This document shows, one piece after another, positions 21,001 to 31,382 of a DNA stretch of 64,000 nt. Under the pieces are notes generated by a model, which saw only the letters and a program-made list of their open reading frames with translations, was not told the origin of the DNA and did no database searches. The stretch covers positions 1,116,001 through 1,180,000 of the forward strand of contig CM062384.1 in the NCBI GenBank assembly GCA_031310005.1, read 5' to 3'. Position 1 is the first letter of the stretch; the number at the start of each line of letters is the position of its first letter. The DNA is from Dactylellina haptotyla. Its lineage: Eukaryota; Ascomycota; Orbiliomycetes; Orbiliales; Orbiliaceae. The position numbers and the translations under genes were made by a program.

Positions 21001-23104
21001 TTATCATGTTGATGCCTGGGGAGGAGCTACTAAGCTAAGGGCTTGAGCTTGAGGCTTTGAAAGTCTTGGGGGTGAGGTTTTGGGGGAATGGAGTCAAATC
21101 ATCGGATGCAAGTTTGTTAGTTGTCTACGGGCCAAGAGGGGGTAGACAATACCAGCCTCGTCGGAATTTGGTATATCTCCTCAGGCTGGGTTTCTTGGAT
21201 CTCATTCTCTGATTCTGAATTCGGTGATCATGGGATTGGGCAGCTCGCCGGATTGCCGCAACATCCGAGGAGGCGAGCTACAACCTCTTCCCTGCTTCGA
21301 GCCCTTGTTTTTCAAGAGAGAAAATTCTGCTGCCTCTTGGTCTTTTACCGAAGGAGAGTGCATAAGTGTGTCTACAAAGATAGAAAGTACCAGTTGTGGG
21401 GTAGACTGGTCGCTGTGCCGTAGAGGTTCGACTGGAGCAAGGAACCTGAGGAGCATGTCAGAGCTACATGTAGCCGCTCCGGGAGGGTTGGCGGGCGACC
21501 AATGGGAGCGAGGGCTGGTGGGGTCTGGCGTAGACACGAGGGTTTTTCTGTGCCCAAACACAGCCCACCTGCTTTACGACATCGAAAGATCTCTTTCAGA
21601 CGGGATGGAGATCGGGAGGCAGGGCTGTAGGTAGACACGAGCATACTTCCCAGGCGTATTTATTTTTTCTCTCTTTCGTCTGTCTCTTTTTCTGTTTGTA
21701 TGGTTTTGAGTGTTGAAAAAATAATAAAATGTTAACAAATAGTGGGTGGCTTCAAGCTTCTGCAGATCTGGGAGCCATGGGAGTTGCCCAGACGAGCTTA
21801 TACGCTTAGGCTCCATGCCGGGTCGATGTCTGGGCCCTCTCGCGTAGCAGCAGAGTTTGGAATACAGAACTTGCGTCGCCCGGACTTCTTGAGAGTTCTT
21901 GAGAGTTCTTGACTTTTGCTTGAGGGTTTTGCTAGCCCCGCTTGGCGCCTTGCGAGCAGTTCTGCTGGATGCCCTGGTGATGCCTCCCTCGCCTGGTGAT
22001 GGTTTCTCGGGGTACTTGCCGGGTACTTGTTTAGGCAGGCCTGCGTGTATCTGGTCGGTGTCCGAATGTCTTTCCCACAGTGCAAAAAAAATATTTTTAA
22101 AAACAACGATCAGAGTAAAAATATATCCTAGATATGTACAAATATACATGCAAATATATAGAAATAACGTCGGCGATTCCCACAAGCTGTGCTGTCGTCG
22201 GTGAAGGGAGCGTTGAGGCTGTCGACATGGTGAGAATCAGCTATTCCCCAAAGAAACGGGCATGTCAAATAACCCGGCGCCGGCTGTCTATTCTTAGCCC
22301 CGGCTTCTGGTGTTTCCCTGCTGACGGACTGCAGAGGGACAAGGTCCAGCTCAGTAGCAGGTCCTTCGTCTGTACCGGTCTGGGAGTGGTGTCTTGGCCG
22401 TTCCGTCGTTCCTCCTCAGCCTCTCTGCCAACCGGGAATCTTCTACAAATACTTTTAAACAACCTTACCCGCTTTCGCTCCTCCTCCCAAACACTCTTTC
22501 GATATAACTTCAAAGAGGGAGCGAGGTATACTGTATATTTTGGTATCTAGCAGATACACACATATATATCCAGGGACCTCATTCTTGCCGTCAAAAGGGG
22601 CGCCATATCCGGCGTTTAACGTTTCTCCATCGGCCTCCCTCCTGTTTGTTCCTTTTTTCTCTCCCATCCACTTCTTTATTAAAAACCGCCCACGTTTTCC
22701 ACGCCACCGCCATACTAGCCCAGATTATATTATATCTATTATCTGCCTCTCCCAATTCGAGCATGCTAATATACACACGTACAAACACCGTCTAATTCTC
22801 GCAATCAGCCGATATCTCGACTCCCGATCTTCGAATCGCCCTCGTTTGTTTGTCCTGCCCGACCCTTTTCTTTGCATTGCGTTGTTGGGCGTCCTTTTTG
22901 TCGGCTGCCGTCGCTTCCGTCCGTTTGCCCGCGCTCTTCCAGCTAGCAGAAGGGGTTGGTCCTCGTTCTTTTTTCCTCTTCTCTCTCTCGGATCCCGCTT
23001 CAGCCTTCTCTTTCGACGTCGCCTTTCGCTCTCCTGTCGTCGGTTTGCCCTAGCAGATTAGATTCACCCGCTCGCTCGTTCGTTGTCGCCGCCGTCCGCT
23101 TGGG
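18070..23104. other. Gene-free 5 kb with ADAM promoter at right
   Basis: No open frame here shows a recognisable domain. A (TAGC)n microsatellite lies at 19737-19757 and a 10-base unit (TTGAGAGTTC) is repeated near 21889-21912. From about 22,400 the plus strand becomes strongly pyrimidine-rich up to the ADAM start at 23,105, which looks like promoter and leader sequence. A minus-strand stretch at about 18,537-18,610 encodes GRYPGGWPVHEPDGWR before a stop and looks like a coding remnant I cannot identify. Confidence 0.35.
19737..19757. repeat. (TAGC)n microsatellite
   Basis: Five perfect TAGC units sit in a gene-free stretch. The unit is its own near-palindrome (GCTA/TAGC), so the sequence reads almost the same on both strands. 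Confidence 0.9.
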
Positions 23105-25978
23105 ATGGTGTTCCTTCCCAGGATAGATGCCGTCTTGACGGGCATTCTGTTCTCGCTGCTCATCGCATTCTCACATGGTATGTTCATCTCGCTCCCCTTC
23201 CTCACCTCGAACCGAAGGATAGACGGTACACGCTACCTCGATCACCAAACTCATCCCGTCAATCGCACTCCAAACGGGCCAAGCATGATGCTGATTGTTT
23301 GTGTCGAACAGCTCATTCCACAAACCGGGGCCCCGTCCCCTCCATCGGCACTATCAAGGATGTCCGGATCCACGCTGATGGCACCTCCCAGCGCATCCAC
23401 GCCTTCTCCTCCTTTTTCATGACCTTCTCCATCGACCGTCCGAAACAGCAGGTCAAGCTTGTTCTCGAACCCAACCACGACGTCGTCGACAGCTCCGTCG
23501 AGATCTCCTACGTCGGATCCGACGGCAAGACCGTCAAGACCGAAAAAATCGACAGGAATAACGAAAAAGTCTACAAGGGAACCACCTACGTCCTCGACGA
23601 AGACTTCGGCTGGGAATTCGCCGGATACTCCAGAATTTACGTTTACAGAGATGGCGAAGATCCGCTTTTCGGTGGCGTGTTCACCATCTTTGGTGATGAT
23701 CACCACGTCCAGCTTAGATCCGAGTACGTCAGGACGAAGCATGAGGAGGACCCCGCTGTTCACGGCGATGAAGAATTCATGGTTGTCGTCAGAGACTCCG
23801 ATGTCAACGCAGGTATCAAAGTTCAGCAGAAAAGAGGTCTAGGATTGGAGCAGACCTGTGGAAGCGATGGACTCACATTCAACACCGACCCCAACCATCG
23901 CATTCGAAGGCAAATCAATGATGCTCCAGGCATGAAGAGAGATGTTAGCTGGAACCCACTGGGTGCTAGTAAAATCTTTGGTGGTATGAAGAGAAGACAG
24001 GTCGATACCAGCTGTAAGAACCTCCTATATCTTCCTTCCTAGTATTTCGCACTCTCTAACATCTTTAATACAGCTGGTGGTTTTGGTGGTGGTATCAACC
24101 TTAGATCCGTCATTGGCAGCACCGTAGGATGCCCGTCAACCCGCAAGGTCGCCCTCATGGGTATTGTCGCCGACTGCGAGTACGTTGCCAGCTTTGACAA
24201 CAACGGAGAACGGGTCCGACAGAACATCATCAGCATTGTTAACCAGGCCTCCACCTTGTTCGAACAAACCTTCAACATCACCCTTGGTCTTGCCAACTTG
24301 ATTGTCAGCAACCCCAACGAAACCTGCCCCGTCTCGCCTCCCGTCTCTGCCCCATGGAATCTACAGTGCACTAGCAACGCCACCATCGAAGATCGTTTGA
24401 ACATCTTCTCTCAGTGGAGAGGTACCAAATCTGGTGACGGATTAGCATTCTGGACTCAGCTCACCAACTGTCCTACTGGGGCATCTGTTGGTCTTGCATG
24501 GCTTGGTCTTCTCTGCCAATCTGAAGCCAATCAACAAAACACAAACTTCGTCAGTGGAGCTAATGTTGTCGCCCGAACCGCTCAGGAGTACAAGGTTATT
24601 GCGTATGTACACCCGCATACAACATAGAACCCAAGAACATTACTGACATCCAATATAGTCACGAAGTCGGTCACACATTCGGTGCCGTTCACGACTGCAC
24701 ATCCTCGGCATGCCAGGATGCCGCCTACGTCGCAACCTCCCAATGCTGCCCCCTATCCGCGAACGGCTGTGACGCTGGTGGCAGGTTTATCATGAATCCA
24801 TCCACGGGCGACCAGATAACCCAGTTTAGTCCCTGCACCGTTGGAAACGTCTGTACCGGTATCGGAAGAGGAACTGTTAATAGCAACTGCTTAACCACTA
24901 ACCGGAACGTTCCCACGATCACTAACGGTGTTTGCGGAAACGGAATCGTCGAGGAGGGAGAGGAGTGCGACAGTGGTGGTGATTCTAGTTGTTGCGATCC
25001 ATCAACCTGCAGGTTCCGTACCGGCGCCGTCTGCGATCCCGCCAACGAGGAATGCTGCACCAACACCTGCCAGTTTGCCCCGCAAAGCCAAGTCTGTCGC
25101 CCAAGCAATGGACCATGTGATCCTCAGGAAACCTGCTCGGGTAGTAATTCGGCTTGCCCTGCCGATGTTACTTCTCCCGACGGTCAGTCCTGCGGTGATT
25201 CCAACGCTGGAACTTACTGCGCTAGCGGACACTGTACCAGCCGTGATAACCAGTGCCGTAGCTTGATCGGTGTTCTTCAAGGCATTGGTAATGATACTAG
25301 AAGTTGCGACGATGTCAACTGCCAGCTCACCTGCACCTCTCCACAGCTTGGCGCTGGTGTGTGCTACGGTATGCAGCAGTGGTTTGTTGACGGAACGAAG
25401 TGCGGATCCGGAACTTGTCGATCCGGTTCTTGTGTCGGAAACAGCGTCTTCAATGATGTTAGAAACTGGGTCCAAAGGGTAAGTCTTTCTCGCAATCATC
25501 CAGGCGTTTAGTTATATATACTAACAATCATTTATAGCATCTTCCACTTGTCATTGGTCTCTCCGCTGGTATCGGTGGTCTCATCGTTCTTTCAATCCTT
25601 TACTGCTGTATCCGCAGTTGCATCCGCCGCCACAAGGCGAGGAAGATGCGTCAACACCCACCAATCTTCATCCCACCCCAAGATATGGGCTACGTCGCAC
25701 CACCCTATCAAGGTCCAGCACCAGTCCCCACACCTGGGTCTAGAAGACTCAGCCGACGGGACAGCAGCCAGACCCGAGGAACCGCAATGTCCCCGCAGCA
25801 GATGCCGCAGAATCAATTCGGATACGACCAGCAGTACTACATGGAACAGGCAGCCGCATTGGATTATTATAATAACATGCATAACAGCGGGCACAACCAA
25901 GGAGGATATAACGGTTATCAACCACCTCCGTACGGCGAGCCAGAACCGCAGCGAGGACAGAGTGTGCGATACGCTTGA
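23105..25978 (+). CDS. ADAM-family metalloprotease-disintegrin, membrane anchored
   Basis: I assemble five exons (23105-23177, 23312-24013, 24074-24602, 24659-25478, 25538-25978), giving 854 residues. A signal peptide (ending near residue 25) leads a prodomain that ends in basic sites (RIRRQ, then MKRRQVD near residue 255), where furin/Kex2 cleavage would activate the enzyme. The metalloprotease domain has the zinc motif HEVGHTFGAVHD with ligands at about H436, H440 and H446, and a Met-turn near residue 480. The exon junction falls one codon before that motif. A disintegrin domain follows from about residue 527 (CGNGIVEEGEECDSG), then a cysteine-rich part, a transmembrane helix at about 711-733 (LVIGLSAGIGGLIVLSILYCC) and a 120-residue Pro/Gln/Tyr-rich cytoplasmic tail. 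It resembles fungal ADM-type proteins. Likely role: shedding surface proteins in the secretory pathway or plasma membrane. Confidence 0.93.
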
Positions 25979-27582
25979 TTTAACTCGTTTGCTTCTTTTT
26001 TTCCCTAGATACCAACATTTCGCGTTCGACTTTACCCTCGTGAGATGAGAAAGTATATAACGCTTCTCTCTCGGTATTTTCTATTGTCTATTGTCTAAAA
26101 ACTAGTCACGAACTCGTACGACCCCACTTTTGAACCTTTTGCATTCACTGTTTCTTTCATAGTTTGGGCCTTTTTTGGTGGCGGTTGGAGCTTTCTTGCA
26201 TACGTTCCTTTTCTCTGGGGTATATCTTCTATATTTTGGGTATCTCCTTTTCTTATAGCATTTGGAGCAGGCGTTTACTTGGCGTTTTTTGGTTGTTTTT
26301 TTTATATTATTTCTGTTGGATGTGAGAGATTCTTGATGTCCTGATGGACATCGTGTGGTATATGTATAAATGTAGGGATATGCCCATCACATATAGCTTG
26401 TGGATTTTTGAGGATTTTTATATAGCATTTGGGTGTGGGGATGAGATTTGAAGAAAATAAAAGAATACATTTTGCCATATATTATATTATCATATATACG
26501 CCACTCACAATTGGTAGACTTTTTGAAAGCTTGTTAGGTCCATTCTTGGTTTGGGGAGGTTGTTTTAATGTCGAGGGGAGTGAAATTTACGACAATTGGC
26601 AATGTTACAATTTGCCTATTGACTCGTGAGCCTGCAGGCGCAGAAACGAGGTGGTACGTGCGCACGCAGGTGGGATGTAGCCTAATTTGGAACGATTGCA
26701 ACAACAGATTTAGGAAAGCGGTAAGGAAAATTGTTGCAATCCGGCAACCTGCAGATAATTATTAGGATTTCTACCGTTTTAAAGGATATTTCCATAGGAG
26801 AGAAGCTTTGGATGCCTTTTGATTGAGATCCAAGCTTCGGAACCTCTACACCGAAATCTTTTAGCGAGCTTGATCTATGAAACTCATATCCGAAATTTCC
26901 TGTGGATGGCTTCAATACTACGGACAAGACTGCTATTTTCATGAACTACAATGATGCATGACATCTAAGACACCTTTATTCAAGAATTGAAAGCTCTTGG
27001 TTTGTATATTTTCCAAACGCCTCGTGTTACGTGAGCTTCCTATGCACCTATCTATAAGATATATAAATAGCGTAGCTTTGATGAAGCCTGATTCAGCTCA
27101 TCGCCAAGGCAGACCGGAATTGGAACCCTCGGCTGACCCGGAATTTGGATCGGATGGTGCTTGTGGTTTTAAATGGTTCCAAAAGAAAGGTAGTTGGTTT
27201 GATGGGCGTGGGGCTTGGAAGTATTCGAATATTCCAGCCGTACCTGACATGCCAAGACGGAGGTGATGAACACACCCTTCTTCCCCCATCTGGTATTGGT
27301 ATATCTATGTTGACATCCCCCGCCTTTTCGGAATATGACAGATTTCGGTGATTGTATATTCTTATTTTTATTTCAGAAATATTGAAGCTTTTGTTGTTGA
27401 GATTCGTATCAAACGATATATATATTCTTTCTAGTTCGAGTCGCCCTGATCACGGAGTGAAACAAATACCACAAACCTAACGGATTCTCGAACTCCTACG
27501 ACTTAGAAACCTGAACAATTAGATTTTATAAATTGTCGGGAGATAGATCACTCAGAACTCAGAACTCCTTAAAACCCTACCC
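25979..27582. other. Intergenic, AT-rich
   Basis: These 1.6 kb include the T-rich 3' flank of the ADAM gene (to about 26,300) and the upstream region of the ankyrin gene. A minus-strand frame at 26,682-26,942 starts MKIAVLSVVLKPSTGNFG but has no stop-to-stop context or domain that supports a gene. Confidence 0.35.
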
Positions 27583-28665
27583 ATGATTATACCAAGAGAA
27601 AAGAAACCCGTCATGGCCCCTTACCCGCCTCTAATTCAAGCCGTCCGCTCCAACGACGCCCCCACGGTCCGCAAACTCCTCACAAAAAAGCCATACCCGC
27701 TCGACGAAACAGCCGGCAGGAACGCCTGGACGCCCCTCCACTTCGCCGCATACTACCAAAACCGCGCGATCCTTCAACTCCTCCTCTCCAAAAACGCCCC
27801 GATATCCGCCAAAGAAACCAAAGATGGGTTCGAACCGCTCCACAAGGCCGCCGAAAGAGGTAACGTTGACGCCATAAAAATCCTCCTCGACAACGGCGCG
27901 GACATCGAGGCCACCAGTGACGCGGGGAGTACCCCGCTCCTCGTAGCCGTCAAGTTCGGATTCGTCCCCGCGGTGCGGGAACTGCTATTCCGCGGGGCCG
28001 ATATAAACGTCTACGATTCAACAGGCAGATCAGTCGCACATATGGCAGCGGAAAGGGGCAATCTGGAAATGCTGGAGTTCTTGCACGCTAATAATGCGTG
28101 GATCGATCTCGCGAACGTGAACGGACGGACGCCGCTGTATTTAGCCGTTAAGGGCGGGCATGAAAGCGTGGTTAGGTATCTACTTGACAATGGGGCGGAT
28201 GTTAACGCCGCTGGGGACGATGGGTGGACGCCGGTACACGCTGCCGGGTACTATTCTAAACCTGACGATGAGGAAGGGGATATTATGATGTTGCTGTTGG
28301 AGGCCGATGCGGATGTTAAGGCGGAGATTACTTCTACGGGGTATATGCCGTTACATAAAGCTGCTGAAGGGGGGAATCTGGAAGTGCTGAGGTGGTTGGT
28401 TAATGCTGGGGCGGAGGTCAATGGGAAGAGTAAGAGGGGGCATACGCCACTTTATGCGGCGGTAAGGTTTGGAAAGGAGAGAGCACCAGTCATGGAGATT
28501 GTGAAGTTTTTAGTTGGGAAGGGGGCGGATGTTGGGGTGAGAGATCAGTTTGGAATGGGGTTGGTGAGCATCGCGAAGCAGAGGAGGTGGAAGGAGTTGA
28601 TGGAGTTTTTGGATACGCAGGTTCAAGGGAGAGGGTCGCCCGTACAGTACGAGAAAGATTCGTGA
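27583..28665 (+). CDS. Ankyrin-repeat protein
   Basis: The gene is a single exon of 360 residues (350 if the second Met at 27613, in context GTCATGGCC, is used). Almost the whole protein is ankyrin repeats, about nine units. Typical examples are TPLHFAAYYQNRAILQLLL, EPLHKAAERGNVDAIKILL, TPLYLAVKGGHESVVRYLL and MPLHKAAEGGNLEVLRWLV, each followed by NGAD/NAGA-type loops. No F-box, NACHT or kinase domain is attached, so it looks like a free-standing ankyrin scaffold. One repeat near residue 225 carries an acidic insertion (KPDDEEGD). Base composition changes inside the frame: the first 400 bases are C-rich on the coding strand and the last 350 are G-rich. Function cannot be told from the sequence. 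Confidence 0.85.
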   Translation: MIIPREKKPVMAPYPPLIQAVRSNDAPTVRKLLTKKPYPLDETAGRNAWTPLHFAAYYQNRAILQLLLSKNAPISAKETKDGFEPLHKAAERGNVDAIKILLDNGADIEATSDAGSTPLLVAVKFGFVPAVRELLFRGADINVYDSTGRSVAHMAAERGNLEMLEFLHANNAWIDLANVNGRTPLYLAVKGGHESVVRYLLDNGADVNAAGDDGWTPVHAAGYYSKPDDEEGDIMMLLLEADADVKAEITSTGYMPLHKAAEGGNLEVLRWLVNAGAEVNGKSKRGHTPLYAAVRFGKERAPVMEIVKFLVGKGADVGVRDQFGMGLVSIAKQRRWKELMEFLDTQVQGRGSPVQYEKDS

Positions 28666-31382
28666 TGAGATTTTGACTATTCTTGATATTGTCCAATGTT
28701 CTTTGCGTAAACAATCCTTAAGATTTCCTCGAGACTTTCAATTTCGGATTAGATGTTGAAGCTGAAGCTATTTCGTCAGGATGAATGTGTTGAAGGAAAT
28801 CCTGTTGAACATATATTGGTATAAGCTATCAACAGAGTCTAGTGAGTATCTGAGCATTGTTGAATCGATATACCATGTCTACTATCTTTACTCATTCTCA
28901 AATATTTCCCATAAGTCCTGACCTTGTCGAAGCTACTTAAATCACATGTCATCCGCGCTGCGAAACGTCACTATATGTATATGAGTTGTGTTGCATTTCA
29001 TTCTTTCCTATTCTGGAAACAAGACTGAACTGGAGAGCGTGTGTTCTAACCGACAAGACCAAGTCTGCTCAGGGGGGATATAGTTTATAGCCCCGTCTAT
29101 ATTTCAGTCCTGGTCTATGGCAAATATTGTGGAATCATGTATCTATAGATGCCAAATATTCAATTTAGAGCACAGAATCAAATGACCTCTAAAAAGCTGA
29201 GACGAAGAAAATTCGAAATACCAACATATACTATTTCGCAAACCATATCGGTGACCACTTTTAAGTGAATAGAAGCTGTTTGAAAACATTTTCACTGCAG
29301 TGCTAGGTAATAATCTTTTCGATATTCAACTTGGAAGAATCGATGTATGCCAACACTCTCACCGAGACCATTGATACTAGAGTGGTACCTAATTAGCAAC
29401 TATGATATCAAAATATAATATACTTCATCCTCATTAGAGCTTCAAATTAGCCCTATTTAATGCACTATTTACAAGTTGTCACCGCATTGTATCCATATAC
29501 AGAAGTGGCCGCCTGTCTACTATCGAATTCTTATTTGAAACAATCTAAGAGAACCCAACTCTATAGAGAACTACATGGTAACACAAATTTAGTAAATTTA
29601 AAGTTTATGGTTACAAGAGATATCACGCGAAGAAAGGGCGGGACATCCGATAATTGACTTCAAAGCCGCGGGCCGTGAAACTTAGCACGCACGCCCAAGC
29701 TCTCGTCAACCGCCACAATGTTTCCAGGGAACTTTGAAGCGTCTGAAATTGCCCAATAAAGATTAAATCGCTCGTTAATGTGACGCACCTTAGGATCCCG
29801 GTAGGAGAGTTCAAATGTCGAAATTTTGCTGCGGGTGCTGCATCGGGCATTTAAAGGAGTTTAAGCGACGGATGGAAAGTCTCGTCGGCTATTCGAAAGT
29901 CGCTCCTGGATGATCATTCTCACTAAGCTTCGCCAATGTGTAAAAGCCCAGGCTAATAAAAAAGTCCGTTCTCTTTGAATAAGGTTAAACTTAGACATCA
30001 AGGTTACATGCATGATCTCGGATGTTTATTAGCTATGGGTGAGAGATCCTAGAGGGTCTAGAGCTCATCATGCATGCATCAACGGGACGGCAGTCTCGTA
30101 ACCAGATTCGGTGTTGGCATCAACAGCGTGCTGTGTTACCGGCCGCCATTTTGTGTTGGCTCAATTGAGCACCTAAACCTCTCCAAAGTTAATCGTAAAG
30201 GCACGACTTTCGGACATCCAACGGATTCCAGAGCAGCGCGGCGTAACTGTATACCGTCGTCCTTCATTTTCAAACAGCTAGATTTCTCCAACAGCATCAA
30301 TGACGAGTCATCGATGTACTCTCGGCATGGGAAACGATTCTCAGTGCGGTTGATTCCGAGACTTTCCGTAGCAATCTGGATCGTCGAACGAATCGAATAT
30401 TCCTAAAATTTAGGTATCTTGAGTCGAATATGTTATTAAACGGAATATCTAACCATTTTAACCTGACTAGCACGTCGAAAACTTCCCAAAGAAGAGCCGA
30501 GCTCCATTCTCCATCTATTGTATGCGCGGGTAACTATACGCTCCAGGGCCAACAGAACCAGGAAGTACACTCTGATCCGCCCAGGCGAGAAAATAATGTG
30601 CGCTTGATGCAAGAAGTTCATAGGCGAATTTTAAAAGCTGTGCAACTACCAATATAGTATTCGCATCTGCTCAATAAGCTTGTTTGGGATTAATTAAATG
30701 CTCGCCAAAGTTATTGGGGGGTGATTCGCTTGCGCAAGCTATGTCGCGGCCCCAGAATCCAGAACGAGCCAGAAAGTTAAGGTTATTTATTTGCATGGCT
30801 TGCCGATGCCCCACCCACTCCACAACGCGAGAAACAATCAAAGTGCCTGTGAAACAAAGGTTGGCGCATCATGAATTGGCGTACCATTTATTATATGCAG
30901 GATTTAGTGCAAGGACTGTTCGAGTGCTGGTCTTCCTGGATTTCGGAGTCCTGGGAAACTCGTGTTCCAAACCCGGTTTTCGGTGGCACGGCAGTGTTAG
31001 CCATATTTGGTTCAAACAAAAACCTTCGGTCACGATGCAACCTGCGACCTGACGCACGACAATTCGATAGAGGTCGAAGGCGAGTCCAGTCTGAGAGGCA
31101 TTGGCTAGTGGGCATATAATGGAGGTGATTATGTGATTAATTGGGTCATTTAGTATTTAAGGCCGTATGTTCGCCCTCTACCATCAAAAATTCCAGCTGC
31201 AATCAATATCCAGCACTTTGTAGAGCAATACAGAGGCTCATACCTGCCTCGTTTTTCTTCATCACACTCATTTTTTCATTATTTTTTGTTCATACACACT
31301 CATTTAACCGTGTTCTTTTCAATACAGAGAGCAGATTTATTTCGCTTTCTTGTTAGGGCAGCAGTTCGCTCATTTCAAAAGC
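28666..31382. other. Intergenic, AT-rich, no gene seen
   Basis: These 2.7 kb have many stop codons in all frames. Frames at 30,074-30,406 and 30,684-31,119 lack domains. The last 150 bases before 31,383 are T-rich and probably form the promoter and leader of the WSC protein. Confidence 0.35.

Noticed and set aside
22540-23061. 173-codon plus-strand frame before the ADAM gene
   Set aside because: Composition (Arg, Ser, Leu, Phe from CT-rich DNA) fits a pyrimidine-rich promoter and leader rather than a protein.
26682-26942. 86-codon minus-strand frame starting MKIAVLSVV
   Set aside because: The start resembles a signal peptide, but the rest lacks cysteines, a domain or codon bias; evidence is too thin.
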